Below are positions 6,598 through 15,318 of a stretch of DNA of 40,999 nucleotides, piece after piece. This stretch comes from DATAEK01 sp036258055 (lineage in GTDB: Bacteria > Acidobacteriota > Vicinamibacteria > Vicinamibacterales > 2-12-FULL-66-21), in NCBI GenBank assembly GCA_036258055.1, contig DATAEK010000312.1:1-40999 (forward strand). Reading direction: 5' to 3'. The translations under genes and the position numbers were made by a program. The notes beneath the pieces were generated by a model. The model had not been told where the DNA came from and did no database searches. It saw nothing but the letters and a program-made list of their open reading frames with translations. Every line of letters starts with the position of its first letter. The first letter of the stretch is position 1.

Positions 6598-9039
6598 CAG
6601 AACGCTCATCGGATCGACGTCCACGATGGTCCGCCTGGCGATGTCCGGTCTCGCGTTCAGCGCCGCGAGGAGCGCGTCGCGCATCACCGAACGCTGTGAA
6701 CCCTTGATGAAGAACTGTGCCCGGTGCTCCCCCTTGAGCCGGCTCAACGGCGCGGGTGCAGGGCCCAATACTCGAAAAGCGCTGCTCGCGGCGCGCACCG
6801 CCCGAACGAGATCGGCGGCGTCGTGCATTGCCGCGGCGAACGTGCGTCCTTTGACGACCGCGTTGATCAGGGCCAGCGTGGGTGGATACCGCATCGCCCG
6901 GCGGAAGGCGATCTCTTCTTCGTAGAAAGCCGCATAGTCCTGCCGACAGGCGTGACGGATGCTGTAGTGATGCGGGAAGAGTGTCTGCACGATCGCTTCG
7001 CCGCGAATCGTGCCGCGCCCGGCGCGCCCGGCCACTTGCGTGAGCAGCTGAAACGTCCGCTCCGCTGCGCGGAAGTCGGCCAGCCCGAGTCCGACGTCGG
7101 CGGAGATGACGCCCACGAGCGTGACGCGCGGGAAATCATGGCCTTTCGCGAGCATCTGGGTGCCGACGAGGATGTCGATCTCCCCGGCCGCAAAACGTGA
7201 CAGGAGGCTGGTGATAGCGCCGCGCCGCCGGATCGTGTCGCGGTCGACTCGCGCCACTCGCGCTTGGGGAAACTGGGCTTCGACGTCGGCTTCGACCCGT
7301 TCTGTTCCGAAGCCGACCTGTTCGAGGAACTGGCCGCCGCATGCGAAGCACTTCTGGGGCAGCGCGATCGAATGGTTGCAGTAGTGACACCGTGCGCGAT
7401 GGGCTGCGCGGTGCACGGTCAGCGAAAGGCTGCAGTTCGGGCAATCGAGCGTGGCGCCGCACTCCCGGCAGATCACGGACGTCGCGAACCCGCGACGATT
7501 GAGGAGAATGATTGCCTGTTCCCGTTCGGCCAGCCGTCGCGCAACCGCTTCGCTCAACGCTCGACTGAGGATGACGTCCGGTCCGGTCGCGGCGTACTCC
7601 TCACGCATGTCCACGATCTGCACGTCAGCCATCGGCCGATCGAGCACCCGTCGCGCGAGGCGGACGAGGTCGTAGCGCGCTCTTTCAGCGTTGGAGTAGG
7701 TTTCGAGCGACGGCGTGGCAGAACCGAGCACGACGAGCGCATCCGCCTGACGCGCACGCATCACCGCGACGTCACGCCCGTTGTATCGCGGGGTCTCCTC
7801 TTGCTTGTAAGAACCGTCGTGCTCCTCGTCGACGACAATCAGCCCCAACGCCCGGACGGGCGCGAAGACAGCCGACCGTGTGCCGACCACGACGTCGACC
7901 TCCCCACGACGGATGCGATGCCACTGGTCGTGCCGTTCACCGTCCGAGAGGCCGCTGTGCTGGATGGCCACACGCTCGCCGAACGCCTGACGGAAGCGAG
8001 CGGCAACGGCGGGTGTCAGCGCGATCTCGGGCACGAGCAGAATCACACCGCGACTGCGCTCGCGCGTGTGCCTGGCGAGCCGCAGGTAGAGCTCGGTCTT
8101 GCCGCTGCCGGTGACGCCGTGCAGCAGCACGGCGCGGAACGCCCCGGCGGAACCCAATGCCGTCAGGCGCGCGAGCGCGGCGGACTGCTCGGCCGTCAGT
8201 GAGATCGACGCGGCCTCGGCAACGACGATCGACTGCAAATCGTAGGGATCCCGTTCGATACGCCGTCGGATGAGCGACACGAGACCGAGTGCCGCCAGGC
8301 GAGTCAGGGTCTGCGCGCCGATCCCGCGTTGCGCGAGTTGAGCAGTGTCGATGCCCTCAGGGGCGCTACGGATGAGGGCGAGCGCTTCGCGTTGTCGCAC
8401 GCCAAGTCTCGGTCCGTGGTCTGGCTCTGTTTCCCACGCCGCGGCTTCGGCTCCTTGAGCCGTCAGATGGGCAACCCTGATCGTTCGAGATGCGTCGGCT
8501 TTGCCCTTCAGCGGCTTCGCGATGGCAATGAGCCCGTCCCGCTCGAGCGCGAGGAGCGCCGCATGCGCACCGCGTCCTGCTTTCAAAAGCGTCGCCGTGC
8601 GTACGGGCTTGCCGGAGGCCAGCGCAACGAGCATCGCGCGACGATGGCCCCCCTCGAGCTCGCTGCGCGAACGTCCATGGTCCGTGATGCGCGCGTGGCG
8701 CTCGCTCTCCACCCAGGCGCGTGGGGGCATCGCCGCGGCGAGGGCATCCCCCGCGCCGCATGCGTAGTACTCGGCGACCCACGACGCGAGCGCAACGACG
8801 TCCGGCGGCAGAAATGCCCGGTCGTCCAGAAGGTCGAGAATCGGCTTTATCGAGGTGGGGCCGGGGTCCGCCGTTGAGAGCGCGCTCGATGACACATCGA
8901 GGACGCAGCCCGTCATGACCCGGTTGCCCACCGGCACCAGCACGCGAGCGCCGACAGCCGGATCCGGAAGCGACTCGGGAAGGCTGTACGTCAGCGGAGC
9001 GAGCGCGGGGACGGGGACCGCGACGCGGAGATGACGCAT
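6595..9039 (-). CDS. priA: Primosomal protein N' (replication restart helicase PriA)
   Basis: An 814-residue superfamily 2 DNA helicase that reloads the replisome at stalled forks. The N-terminal 3'-DNA-binding region (starting MRHLRVAVPVPALAPLTYSL) precedes the helicase core with Walker A GVTGSGKTELY (Lys 314) and Walker B VVDEEHDGSYKQ (Asp 404). The zinc-binding insert has eight cysteines in pairs between C524 and C567 (CRECG, CPNC, CHYC, CFACGG). The later helicase motif QVAGRAGRGTIRGEAIVQT follows. All motifs are present and the length is normal to slightly long. It is the last gene of a long minus-strand run, 9 nt after the uracil-DNA glycosylase gene, and converges with the M50 gene. 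Confidence 0.97.
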   Translation of the reverse strand: MRHLRVAVPVPALAPLTYSLPESLPDPAVGARVLVPVGNRVMTGCVLDVSSSALSTADPGPTSIKPILDLLDDRAFLPPDVVALASWVAEYYACGAGDALAAAMPPRAWVESERHARITDHGRSRSELEGGHRRAMLVALASGKPVRTATLLKAGRGAHAALLALERDGLIAIAKPLKGKADASRTIRVAHLTAQGAEAAAWETEPDHGPRLGVRQREALALIRSAPEGIDTAQLAQRGIGAQTLTRLAALGLVSLIRRRIERDPYDLQSIVVAEAASISLTAEQSAALARLTALGSAGAFRAVLLHGVTGSGKTELYLRLARHTRERSRGVILLVPEIALTPAVAARFRQAFGERVAIQHSGLSDGERHDQWHRIRRGEVDVVVGTRSAVFAPVRALGLIVVDEEHDGSYKQEETPRYNGRDVAVMRARQADALVVLGSATPSLETYSNAERARYDLVRLARRVLDRPMADVQIVDMREEYAATGPDVILSRALSEAVARRLAEREQAIILLNRRGFATSVICRECGATLDCPNCSLSLTVHRAAHRARCHYCNHSIALPQKCFACGGQFLEQVGFGTERVEADVEAQFPQARVARVDRDTIRRRGAITSLLSRFAAGEIDILVGTQMLAKGHDFPRVTLVGVISADVGLGLADFRAAERTFQLLTQVAGRAGRGTIRGEAIVQTLFPHHYSIRHACRQDYAAFYEEEIAFRRAMRYPPTLALINAVVKGRTFAAAMHDAADLVRAVRAASSAFRVLGPAPAPLSRLKGEHRAQFFIKGSQRSVMRDALLAALNARPDIARRTIVDVDPMSVL

Positions 9040-9048
9040 CGTCTGACG

Positions 9049-9810
9049 TTACTCGTTCTCTGCCGGCTCCTGCAGGAGCGCGCGGACCTTCTTCATATCA
9101 TCCCACACGTCGCGTTTGCGGTCGGGACTTCGCAGAAGAAAGGCTGGATGAAACGTCGGGATCAGCTTCGCGCCGCGGTAGTCGTAGACGCGGCCACGCA
9201 GACGCGAGATGGAGTCCTGCGTTTTGAGGAGCGCTTTGGCAGCGAACGTGCCCAGCGCGACGATGACCTTCGGGCTGATTGCGTCGATCTGCCGGAACAG
9301 AAACGGCTCGCACGTCTCCACCTCGTCCGGCTCCGGATTCCGGTTCTCAGGAGGGCGGCACTTGATCACATTGGCGATGTAGACGTCGTCGCGCGTCAGG
9401 CCGATGGCTTCGATGATCTTGGTAAGGAGCTGCCCTGCGCGGCCCACGAACGGTTCGCCCTGAATGTCTTCGTCCGCCCCGGGAGCCTCTCCGACGAACA
9501 TCAGGTCTGCGGTCGGGTTCCCCACGCCGAACACCACCTGCCGGCGTCCGAGCCGATGGAGCTTGCAGCGCGTGCAGTCCCCGATGTCTTCCCGCACCGC
9601 AGTCAGCACGTCCGCCGCCGATCGCGCGAACGCGACAGGCGTTGCCTCAGACGCCGGCTTCGCCGGCACTGCCGGCTGTTCCCGTTCGATTGCTGGCTCT
9701 TCGGATGCGCGCTTGCGCCAGATCGGATCGCGGCTCACGCCGTCAACGCCGAGTTCCTGATAGAAGCGGAGATGTTCTGAGAGTTGTGCCTTGTCCACTG
9801 AGATGCCCAC
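9049..9810 (-). CDS. Type 4 uracil-DNA glycosylase (4Fe-4S)
   Basis: A 253-residue member of the family 4 (UDGa-like) enzymes that remove uracil from DNA. Cysteines C79 and C82 (CTRCKLH), C151 (KCRPPENR) and C167 (ETCEPF) are spaced as in the iron-sulfur members. The active-site motif GEAPGADED (108-116) and the C-terminal TFHPAFLLR motif are intact. The first ~65 residues are a low-complexity, Ala/Pro/Glu-rich extension that the catalytic core does not need; its opening (SEHLRFYQELGVDG) is a short helix often found in this subgroup. The start is GTG at 9810 without a Shine-Dalgarno sequence; GTG at 9798 is also possible. It sits between coaBC and priA, which are direct neighbours in many bacteria. 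Confidence 0.92.
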   Translation of the reverse strand: MGISVDKAQLSEHLRFYQELGVDGVSRDPIWRKRASEEPAIEREQPAVPAKPASEATPVAFARSAADVLTAVREDIGDCTRCKLHRLGRRQVVFGVGNPTADLMFVGEAPGADEDIQGEPFVGRAGQLLTKIIEAIGLTRDDVYIANVIKCRPPENRNPEPDEVETCEPFLFRQIDAISPKVIVALGTFAAKALLKTQDSISRLRGRVYDYRGAKLIPTFHPAFLLRSPDRKRDVWDDMKKVRALLQEPAENE

Positions 9811-9845
9811 GAGCGCGCAGTGAAGTGTGACACAACCTTCGAAGC

Positions 9846-9892
9846 GGTTCTAGAAGGAGTTTGCCGATAGAAGGTTCAAGGTTCTAAGGTTC
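9846..9892. repeat. Short AAGGTTC/GGTTCTA repeats in the coaBC-glycosylase gap
   Basis: AAGGTTC occurs at 9871-9877, 9878-9884 and 9886-9892 (one inserted T), and GGTTCTA occurs at 9846-9852 and 9880-9886. On the minus strand the unit reads TAGAACC, and its TAG at 9886-9884 is the stop codon of coaBC. The 73-nt gap holds nothing else recognisable. Confidence 0.7.
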
Positions 9893-11119
9893 GGAGGATT
9901 CGCGGGGTCGCGATACGTTGTCGGCGCGCTCGAGCAGGCGTTCTGCGCGATCGAGGATGTGCGAGGCGAGCTCCGCCTTCGATCCGAGGGGAACGGATTC
10001 GTCCCCGTCAGCGGAAATGAGGGTCGCGGCATTCTTGTCGGAGTCGAAGCCGGATCCAGGCTTCGAGATGTCGTTGGCGACGATCAGGTCCACGGCTTTT
10101 CTGTGGAGCTTCTCTCGTCCGCGCCGGACCGGATCGCCGCTCTCGGCGGCAAATCCGATGAGCACGGGCGTCGTTCCGCCGCGACGCGCTCGCCCGAGGT
10201 CAGCCAGGATGTCCGGTGTTCGCTCGAGGGTGAGCGTCAGCGGGGCGTCGCTCTTTTCGATCTTCGCGTCGACTGCACCGCCGGTCGGCATGTAATCCGC
10301 GACGGCCGCAGCCATGATCACGATCTCTGCGTCCTTCGCGTGTGCGAGGACCGCCCCGTGCATTTCGCGAGCGCCGCGCACGCGCACGACTTCGATCCCC
10401 TGCGGAGGCGTCTGCGAGGACGGACCGCTGATCAGGACGACACGCGCCCCCCGCCGGGCCGCTTCGGCCGCCAGCGCGTACCCCATTTTGCCGCTCGACC
10501 GGTTGCCGATGTAGCGGACCGGATCGATGTCCTCGTAGGTGGGGCCGGCGCTCACGACGACCAGGCGGCCGAGCAACGATCCGGACGGCCGGAGAAGACT
10601 GTCGGCCGCTTCCGCGATTCGGGCCGGCTCCGCGAGGCGTCCTTTGCCGATCCAGCCGCACGCCAGATAACCCTCGCCGGGGTCGACGAACCGCACCCCG
10701 CGTGCCGAGAGCATCGACATGTTCCGCTGGACAGCGTCGTGCTCGAGCATGTTGGTGTTCATCGCCGGCGCCAAGAGCACCGGTGCACGCGTCGCGAGGT
10801 ACAGCGAAGAGAGAAAGTCGTCGGCGATGCCATTGGCCAGCTTGCCGATGAGGTTCGCCGTCGCCGGCGCCACGAGCAGCAGCCCGATACCCGTGGCCAG
10901 CGAGATGTGCTCGATATCCGCGTTCGCGCCACGCGCGAACTGGTCGGTGATTACGCGGCGTCGCGTAATCGCCTCGAACGTCACTTCCCCGACGAATCGC
11001 CGCGCGGTGCGCGTCAGGATCGCCGTGACGTCGTGGCCGCGCTGCTGCAGCTCGCGCACGACCTCGACGGCCTTGTAGGCGCCGATGCCGCCAGTGACGC
11101 CGAGGGCGATGAGCGCCAT
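9884..11119 (-). CDS. coaBC: Bifunctional phosphopantothenoylcysteine decarboxylase / phosphopantothenate-cysteine ligase
   Basis: A 411-residue fusion that makes 4'-phosphopantetheine for coenzyme A. The N-terminal flavin-dependent CoaC half has GVTGGIGAYKAVEVVREL, the catalytic H71 (DIEHISLATG), PAMNTNM and the substrate-flap cysteine C154 (LACGWIGKGRLAEP). The CoaB half has SAGPTYEDIDPVRYIGNRSS, SGKMGYALA, AAAVADY and IGFAAES. ATG at 11119 is chosen because AAGGAG lies 4 nt upstream and the protein then begins at the conserved MALIALGVTGG. The frame stays open further upstream, but that part overlaps rpoZ. It follows rpoZ with a 1-nt gap, in the common order gmk-rpoZ-coaBC. The stop codon lies in a short repeat. 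Confidence 0.96.
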   Translation of the reverse strand: MALIALGVTGGIGAYKAVEVVRELQQRGHDVTAILTRTARRFVGEVTFEAITRRRVITDQFARGANADIEHISLATGIGLLLVAPATANLIGKLANGIADDFLSSLYLATRAPVLLAPAMNTNMLEHDAVQRNMSMLSARGVRFVDPGEGYLACGWIGKGRLAEPARIAEAADSLLRPSGSLLGRLVVVSAGPTYEDIDPVRYIGNRSSGKMGYALAAEAARRGARVVLISGPSSQTPPQGIEVVRVRGAREMHGAVLAHAKDAEIVIMAAAVADYMPTGGAVDAKIEKSDAPLTLTLERTPDILADLGRARRGGTTPVLIGFAAESGDPVRRGREKLHRKAVDLIVANDISKPGSGFDSDKNAATLISADGDESVPLGSKAELASHILDRAERLLERADNVSRPRESSEP

Positions 11120-11120
11120 T

Positions 11121-11303
11121 TCACTCCTTGGGCGTCGCCGGCACTCTCTCGACCTTGCCTTCGCGGACTTCTTTCTGGGCCAGCCGCACCAGCTTCTCGC
11201 TGCCCGTCGTCCGCGGAGTGCAGCCATGCAACAGCTGCTTGGCGCGCGCGCCAGCCAGCACCACGAATTCAAACGCATTGGGAACGGCAGTTCTGTCGAT
11301 CAC
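11121..11303 (-). CDS. rpoZ: DNA-directed RNA polymerase omega subunit
   Basis: A 60-residue protein starting at GTG (11303), with AAAGGA about 8 nt upstream. The GTGA overlaps the stop of gmk by 4 nt, pointing to translational coupling. Omega helps assemble RNA polymerase by holding the beta-prime subunit. The core pattern NAFEFVVLAGARAKQLLHG, a variable turn, and EKLVRLAQKEVREGKV matches the family (N-x-F-E-x2-x2-A-x2-R-A-x-Q-L and then an ALREI-type helix). Position between gmk and coaBC supports the call strongly. It is shorter than the E. coli protein (~90 residues) but within the range of small omegas. Confidence 0.88.
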   Translation of the reverse strand: MIDRTAVPNAFEFVVLAGARAKQLLHGCTPRTTGSEKLVRLAQKEVREGKVERVPATPKE

Positions 11304-11953
11304 TCGGAATCCTTTCGCAAAAACGTATCCACGATGGCTTCTGCCCGGGTCCGCATGGCGCGCTGCCGCGACCGTTCCGCCAGAACGATCGCCGCCAGCC
11401 TGGTAACGCAGGAGTCGAGCTCGTCGTTGATCACGACGTAGTCGTACTCGACGAAAGCGGCCACCTCCGCGCGTGCGGTAGCGAGGCGTCGCTGGATGGC
11501 GGACTCGGCGTCCTTGCTGCGTCCGCGGAGCCGCTGCTCGAGTATCTCGAAGGACGGCGGCAGCACGAATACGCCGACGGTTCCGGGGCACCGCGCACGA
11601 ACCTGACGCGCCCCCTGCACGTCGATTACGAGCACCAGATCCCGGCTCGCCATCCGCTCGGCTTCGACGTCCGCCGCGCACGTGCCGTAATAGTTCCCGA
11701 ACACATCCGCCCACTCGAGAAACGCTTGAGCAGCAATCATTTCCTCGAAACGGAGGCGGGTAATGAAATTATAGTCCACTCCGTCGGTCTCGCCGCTGCG
11801 CGCCGGCCTCGACGTGTAGGACCGTGACAACTTCAGCTTCGGCACCACCTGGACTAGCCGTTCGACGACGGTCGTTTTGCCGGTTCCTGAGGGGGCCGAG
11901 ACGACAAAGAGCAGCCCGGGAGGTGCGGGGGCGGGGGTCGGGTCACTCGACAT
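11300..11953 (-). CDS. gmk: Guanylate kinase
   Basis: A 217-residue enzyme phosphorylating GMP to GDP. It has the P-loop SAPSGTGKTTVVERL (~19-33), the GMP-binding segment LSRSYTSRPARSGETDGVDY and FLEWADVFGNYYGT, and the lid/adenine region IQRRLATARAEV followed by YDYVVIND. The N-terminal ~12 residues are a Pro/Ala-rich extension. Its ATG (11953) lies inside the end of yicC (11-nt overlap) and its stop overlaps the rpoZ start. The gene order yicC-gmk-rpoZ-coaBC is widely conserved. Confidence 0.97.
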   Translation of the reverse strand: MSSDPTPAPAPPGLLFVVSAPSGTGKTTVVERLVQVVPKLKLSRSYTSRPARSGETDGVDYNFITRLRFEEMIAAQAFLEWADVFGNYYGTCAADVEAERMASRDLVLVIDVQGARQVRARCPGTVGVFVLPPSFEILEQRLRGRSKDAESAIQRRLATARAEVAAFVEYDYVVINDELDSCVTRLAAIVLAERSRQRAMRTRAEAIVDTFLRKDSE

Positions 11954-12833
11954 TCTGGACCTGCTCCCGCATCTTCTCGAGCTCCGCCTTGAGCGTCACG
12001 ATGAGCTCGGAGACCTCCGGTCCCTCGGCCTTCGATGCCGCGGTGTTCACTTCCCTGTTCATCTCCTGGAGAAGGAAGTCCAGCTTGCGGCCGCACGGCT
12101 CGGACGAGTCCGTCAGCGCCTGCCAGTGATCGAGATGCCCCCGGAACCGAACCACTTCTTCGGTGATGTCGGACCGGCCAGCGAACCTGGCAATCTCCTG
12201 AGCGACGAGCGACTCGTCCGCCAGTCCGTCGGCGCGCAGCTCGCGCACTCTCTCCGCCAGTCGTGTCTGGAGCCCAGACAGCCCGAGCTCGGCGGCTTTG
12301 GCCACGCGCTCGAACAGATCGCCGAGCAGCTCGCGGCGCGCGTCGAGGTCCGCTTTGAGATAACCACCCTCGCGCAGGCGCATCTGCTCGAGCTCGTCGA
12401 TCGCATCGGACAGCGCACCAGTCACCAGGTCTCCGACCGACGTGTCTTGCGCGTCGGCGGACTCGCTGTTCTCCCTGACGGTCAGCGCCTGCGGGAACCG
12501 TAGAAGATCTCCCGGACTCAGCACGCCGTCCACGTAGCCGCGCTCACGCGCGCGCTCGAGTGCCGCCGCCAGCGACTCGAGAACCGGTTCGTTCAGCTCG
12601 ATCTCGACACCAGGCGCACGCCGCTGTTGAAGGCTGATCGAGACCTCGACGCGGCCCCGCGCGATGCGCTTCTGCACCAGCGCACGGATCCGCGGTTCGG
12701 CGCTGCCGAGGGACGCCGGGGCACGAAGCTGCAGGTCGAGAAAACGATGGTTGACCGTCTTGACCGACACGCTGACGGAAGCCGCGTCGTGTTCGCGGGT
12801 CAGCGAAGCGAATCCGGTCATGCTCTTGATCAT
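11943..12833 (-). CDS. yicC: YicC-family endoribonuclease
   Basis: A 296-residue protein of the YicC/YloC family; characterised members are endoribonucleases. The start MIKSMTGFASLTREHDAASV is the family hallmark (M-x2-SMTGF/Y), followed by VKTVNHRFLDLQLRAP and IARGRVEVSISLQQ. The C-terminal domain is helical and contains the conserved DLLFQEMNRE-like segment (KLDFLLQEMNREVNTAASKA). Size is normal. It precedes gmk with an 11-nt overlap and follows the ABC exporter gene after 23 nt. Confidence 0.95.
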   Translation of the reverse strand: MIKSMTGFASLTREHDAASVSVSVKTVNHRFLDLQLRAPASLGSAEPRIRALVQKRIARGRVEVSISLQQRRAPGVEIELNEPVLESLAAALERARERGYVDGVLSPGDLLRFPQALTVRENSESADAQDTSVGDLVTGALSDAIDELEQMRLREGGYLKADLDARRELLGDLFERVAKAAELGLSGLQTRLAERVRELRADGLADESLVAQEIARFAGRSDITEEVVRFRGHLDHWQALTDSSEPCGRKLDFLLQEMNREVNTAASKAEGPEVSELIVTLKAELEKMREQVQNVE

Positions 12834-12856
12834 GCTAGTCCGCTGGTGCTCGCCTT

Positions 12857-14611
12857 CTAGGCCGTAGGCTGCGGCTCCGTCTCCGGACGATCGAAGATCT
12901 GCAGCGAGTACAGCTTCGCGTAGACGCCGCTGGGCCGAGTCAACAGCTCGTCGTGCCGGCCGATCTCCGCTACCCGCCCGCGTTCGAGCGCAACGATTGC
13001 GTCGGCGCGCCTGACAGTCGACAACCGGTGCGCGATCACGAACGAGGTGCGATCGCGCATCAGGTTGGCCAGCGCATCCTGCACCAGACGCTCGGACTCC
13101 GCGTCGAGCGACGATGTCGCCTCGTCGAGCACGAGGATCGGAGAGTTCTTCAGCAGGGCCCTCGCAATGGCAATCCGCTGCCGCTGACCGCCCGACAGGC
13201 GCTGTCCCCGTTCTCCGATCCGGGTGTTGTAGCCGTCGGGCAATGCGGAAATGAAATCGTGGGCGTGCGCTGCGCGGGCGGCGTCTTCGATGGCGTCCTG
13301 CGATGCGGTGGTCGAGCCGTAGGCGATGTTGCTTCCGACGGTCTCGTCGAAGAGCACCGTTTCCTGCGTCACGATGCCGACCTGTGCGCGCAACGAGCGC
13401 AACGTGACGTCGCGGATGTCCACACCGTCGATGAGGATGCTGCCCGACGTGACGTCGTAGAAGCGCGGAATCAGGTTGACGAGCGTCGTTTTGCCGGCGC
13501 CACTGAGGCCGACAATCGCGATGACCTGGCCCGCCCGAACCGGGAACGAGACGTCGCGCAGGACGTACTTGCCGGATCCGTCCTCGTAAGCGAAGCTCAC
13601 GTTCTTGAACTCAATCCCCCGCGCAAGCGGCGCCAGCATCCGCGCGCCAGGCCGTTCGACGACCTCTGAGTGCGTATCGAGCATCTCGAAGATCCGCTCG
13701 GCGGCCGCCATGGCCTGCTGGAAGTTCGTGTTTACCCGGCTGAGTTTCTTGAGCGGCGTGTACATCATGAACGCCGCGAAGATGAACGCCGTGAAATCCC
13801 CCTGCGTCCACTGATCACTCGCGATCTGACGGCTGCCGTACCAGATCAGCCCGACGACCGCGAGCCCGCCAAGGAACTCCATCAACGGAGGCAGCACGGA
13901 CACGGTGCTCGTGACCTTCAGGTTCGTGCGGTAGAGCCGCTGCGACGCCGTGGCAAAACGTCGCTCCTCGTGCCCCTCGGCGCCAAAGGCCTTGACGATC
14001 CGATGTCCCGTGAACGCTTCGCTGGTGATGTGCGACAGCCGCTCGAGCTCTTCCTGACTCCGGCGCGACGTTCGCCGCACGCGCTGCCCCAGCCTGACGA
14101 GGGGGTAAATCACAATCGGCGCGCTCGTGATGCACAGGAGCGCCAGCCGCCAGTCGTAGTAGAACAGGAGCGCCGCATAGCCGATGAGCGACAGGCCCTC
14201 GCGAATCAGGTCCCCGATCGTTTCCGAGACCGCATGCTGAACCTGGTTGACGTCGTTCGTGATGCGGGACATCAGCTGACCGCTGGTGCGGCGGCCGAAG
14301 AATCCGGCGGACTGGTCGAGGATGTGCCGGAACAGCTGATTGCGGATGTCGCGCACGACCTGCTGACCGATGTCGGTCATGAGGTAGGTCGAACAGTACG
14401 CGGCGAGTCCTTTGAAGAAGTACGCGACGAGAATGAGCGTCGCCCAGAAGCCGAGATCCTGTCGCGTCGGGAGCACGCGATCGATGATCGGCGCAATCTG
14501 CAGGGCGACGCCGGCGGAGGCCGCGGCATAGACGACCATCGCGACGAAGGCCGCAACGAACCGCCAGCGATAAGGGCGGGAATACGCGAGCAGGCGAGGG
14601 AGCGGGTTCAC
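12857..14611 (-). CDS. MsbA-type ABC exporter (fused transmembrane and ATPase domains)
   Basis: A 584-residue half-transporter if it starts at GTG 14611. The first ~310 residues hold six membrane helices (from LAYSRPYRWRFVAAFVAMVV on). The ATPase domain has VGLSGAGKTTLVN, the signature LSGGQRQRIAIARALL, Walker B ILVLDEATSSLD and the switch histidine in FVIAHRLSTV. GTG 14611 gives a 4-nt GTGA overlap with the preceding glycosyltransferase; another in-frame GTG at 14641 would overlap it by 34 nt. Neither has a clear ribosome binding site. MsbA-type exporters flip lipid A core or other lipid-linked products. Its place after ugd, galE and a glycosyltransferase suggests a glycolipid or lipid-A-like cargo, which is inference; multidrug export is the alternative. 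Confidence 0.88.
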   Translation of the reverse strand: MNPLPRLLAYSRPYRWRFVAAFVAMVVYAAASAGVALQIAPIIDRVLPTRQDLGFWATLILVAYFFKGLAAYCSTYLMTDIGQQVVRDIRNQLFRHILDQSAGFFGRRTSGQLMSRITNDVNQVQHAVSETIGDLIREGLSLIGYAALLFYYDWRLALLCITSAPIVIYPLVRLGQRVRRTSRRSQEELERLSHITSEAFTGHRIVKAFGAEGHEERRFATASQRLYRTNLKVTSTVSVLPPLMEFLGGLAVVGLIWYGSRQIASDQWTQGDFTAFIFAAFMMYTPLKKLSRVNTNFQQAMAAAERIFEMLDTHSEVVERPGARMLAPLARGIEFKNVSFAYEDGSGKYVLRDVSFPVRAGQVIAIVGLSGAGKTTLVNLIPRFYDVTSGSILIDGVDIRDVTLRSLRAQVGIVTQETVLFDETVGSNIAYGSTTASQDAIEDAARAAHAHDFISALPDGYNTRIGERGQRLSGGQRQRIAIARALLKNSPILVLDEATSSLDAESERLVQDALANLMRDRTSFVIAHRLSTVRRADAIVALERGRVAEIGRHDELLTRPSGVYAKLYSLQIFDRPETEPQPTA

Positions 14612-15318
14612 TCGGTAAACCGGTACTTCAAGAGCACCCACAGCGCGACGATGCCGTCGCGCCAGGTGATCTTCTTCCCCTCTTCATATCCGCGGCCGTC
14701 GTAGGTGATCGGAACCTCGTACACCCGATAGTGGCGCTTGAAGATCTTGGCGGTCAGCTCGGGCTCGATGCCGAAGCCGTCGGACTGCAGCGTCATGGAA
14801 CGCAGCACTTCTGTTCGCATCACCTTGTAGCAGGTTTCCATGTCCGACAACATCGTGTTGTACAGCACGTTGGTGATGAGCGTGAGCAACCGGTTGCCGG
14901 CGTAGTGCGTGAAGAGGAACACGCGATGCCGGCCGAGGAACCGAGATCCGTAGACCACGTCGGCGCGGCCCTGACAGATCAGCTCGATGAGCTCCGGGTA
15001 TTCTTCCGGCGAGTACTCCAGGTCGGCGTCCTGAATGATCACGAGGTCGCCGGTCACTTCCTGGAACCCGCGACGGAGAGCCGCGCCCTTTCCAGCGTTC
15101 GCGGGCTGGAAGATGAGCTTCATCGGGACGTCGCGAGCGAGCTCGGTCAGAATCTCCCGCGTTCCGTCCTTCGATCCATCGTCCACGACGATGAGCTCGA
15201 CCCGGATCGGCACGGCCAGGACCCGGCGGACGATTTCGCGAATGGTTGCCCGTTCGTTGTAGACGGGCATGACGACCGACAGCAAAGGATCGGCGAGCTG
15301 ACCGTGCAGGCCCGACAT
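14608..15318 (-). CDS. GT2-family glycosyltransferase, dolichol-phosphate-mannose-synthase-like
   Basis: A 236-residue GT-A fold enzyme. It begins at ATG 15318, whose A is also the last base of the galE stop (TGATG). The motifs LSVVMPVYNERATI, VVDDGSKDGT and IIQDADLEYSPEEYPEL carry the nucleotide-sugar and metal-binding aspartates; NAGKGAALRRGF and ADVVYGSRF follow. This pattern is that of enzymes transferring a sugar to polyprenyl phosphate. No C-terminal membrane segment is present, only a short hydrophobic patch (GIVALWVLLKY). The donor sugar cannot be read from sequence. It is co-transcribed with ugd and galE. Confidence 0.88.
   Translation of the reverse strand: MSGLHGQLADPLLSVVMPVYNERATIREIVRRVLAVPIRVELIVVDDGSKDGTREILTELARDVPMKLIFQPANAGKGAALRRGFQEVTGDLVIIQDADLEYSPEEYPELIELICQGRADVVYGSRFLGRHRVFLFTHYAGNRLLTLITNVLYNTMLSDMETCYKVMRTEVLRSMTLQSDGFGIEPELTAKIFKRHYRVYEVPITYDGRGYEEGKKITWRDGIVALWVLLKYRFTE

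Noticed and set aside
9959..11827. 622-codon plus-strand frame opposite coaBC, rpoZ and gmk
   Set aside because: It covers three well-supported genes in antisense, with no recognisable motif.
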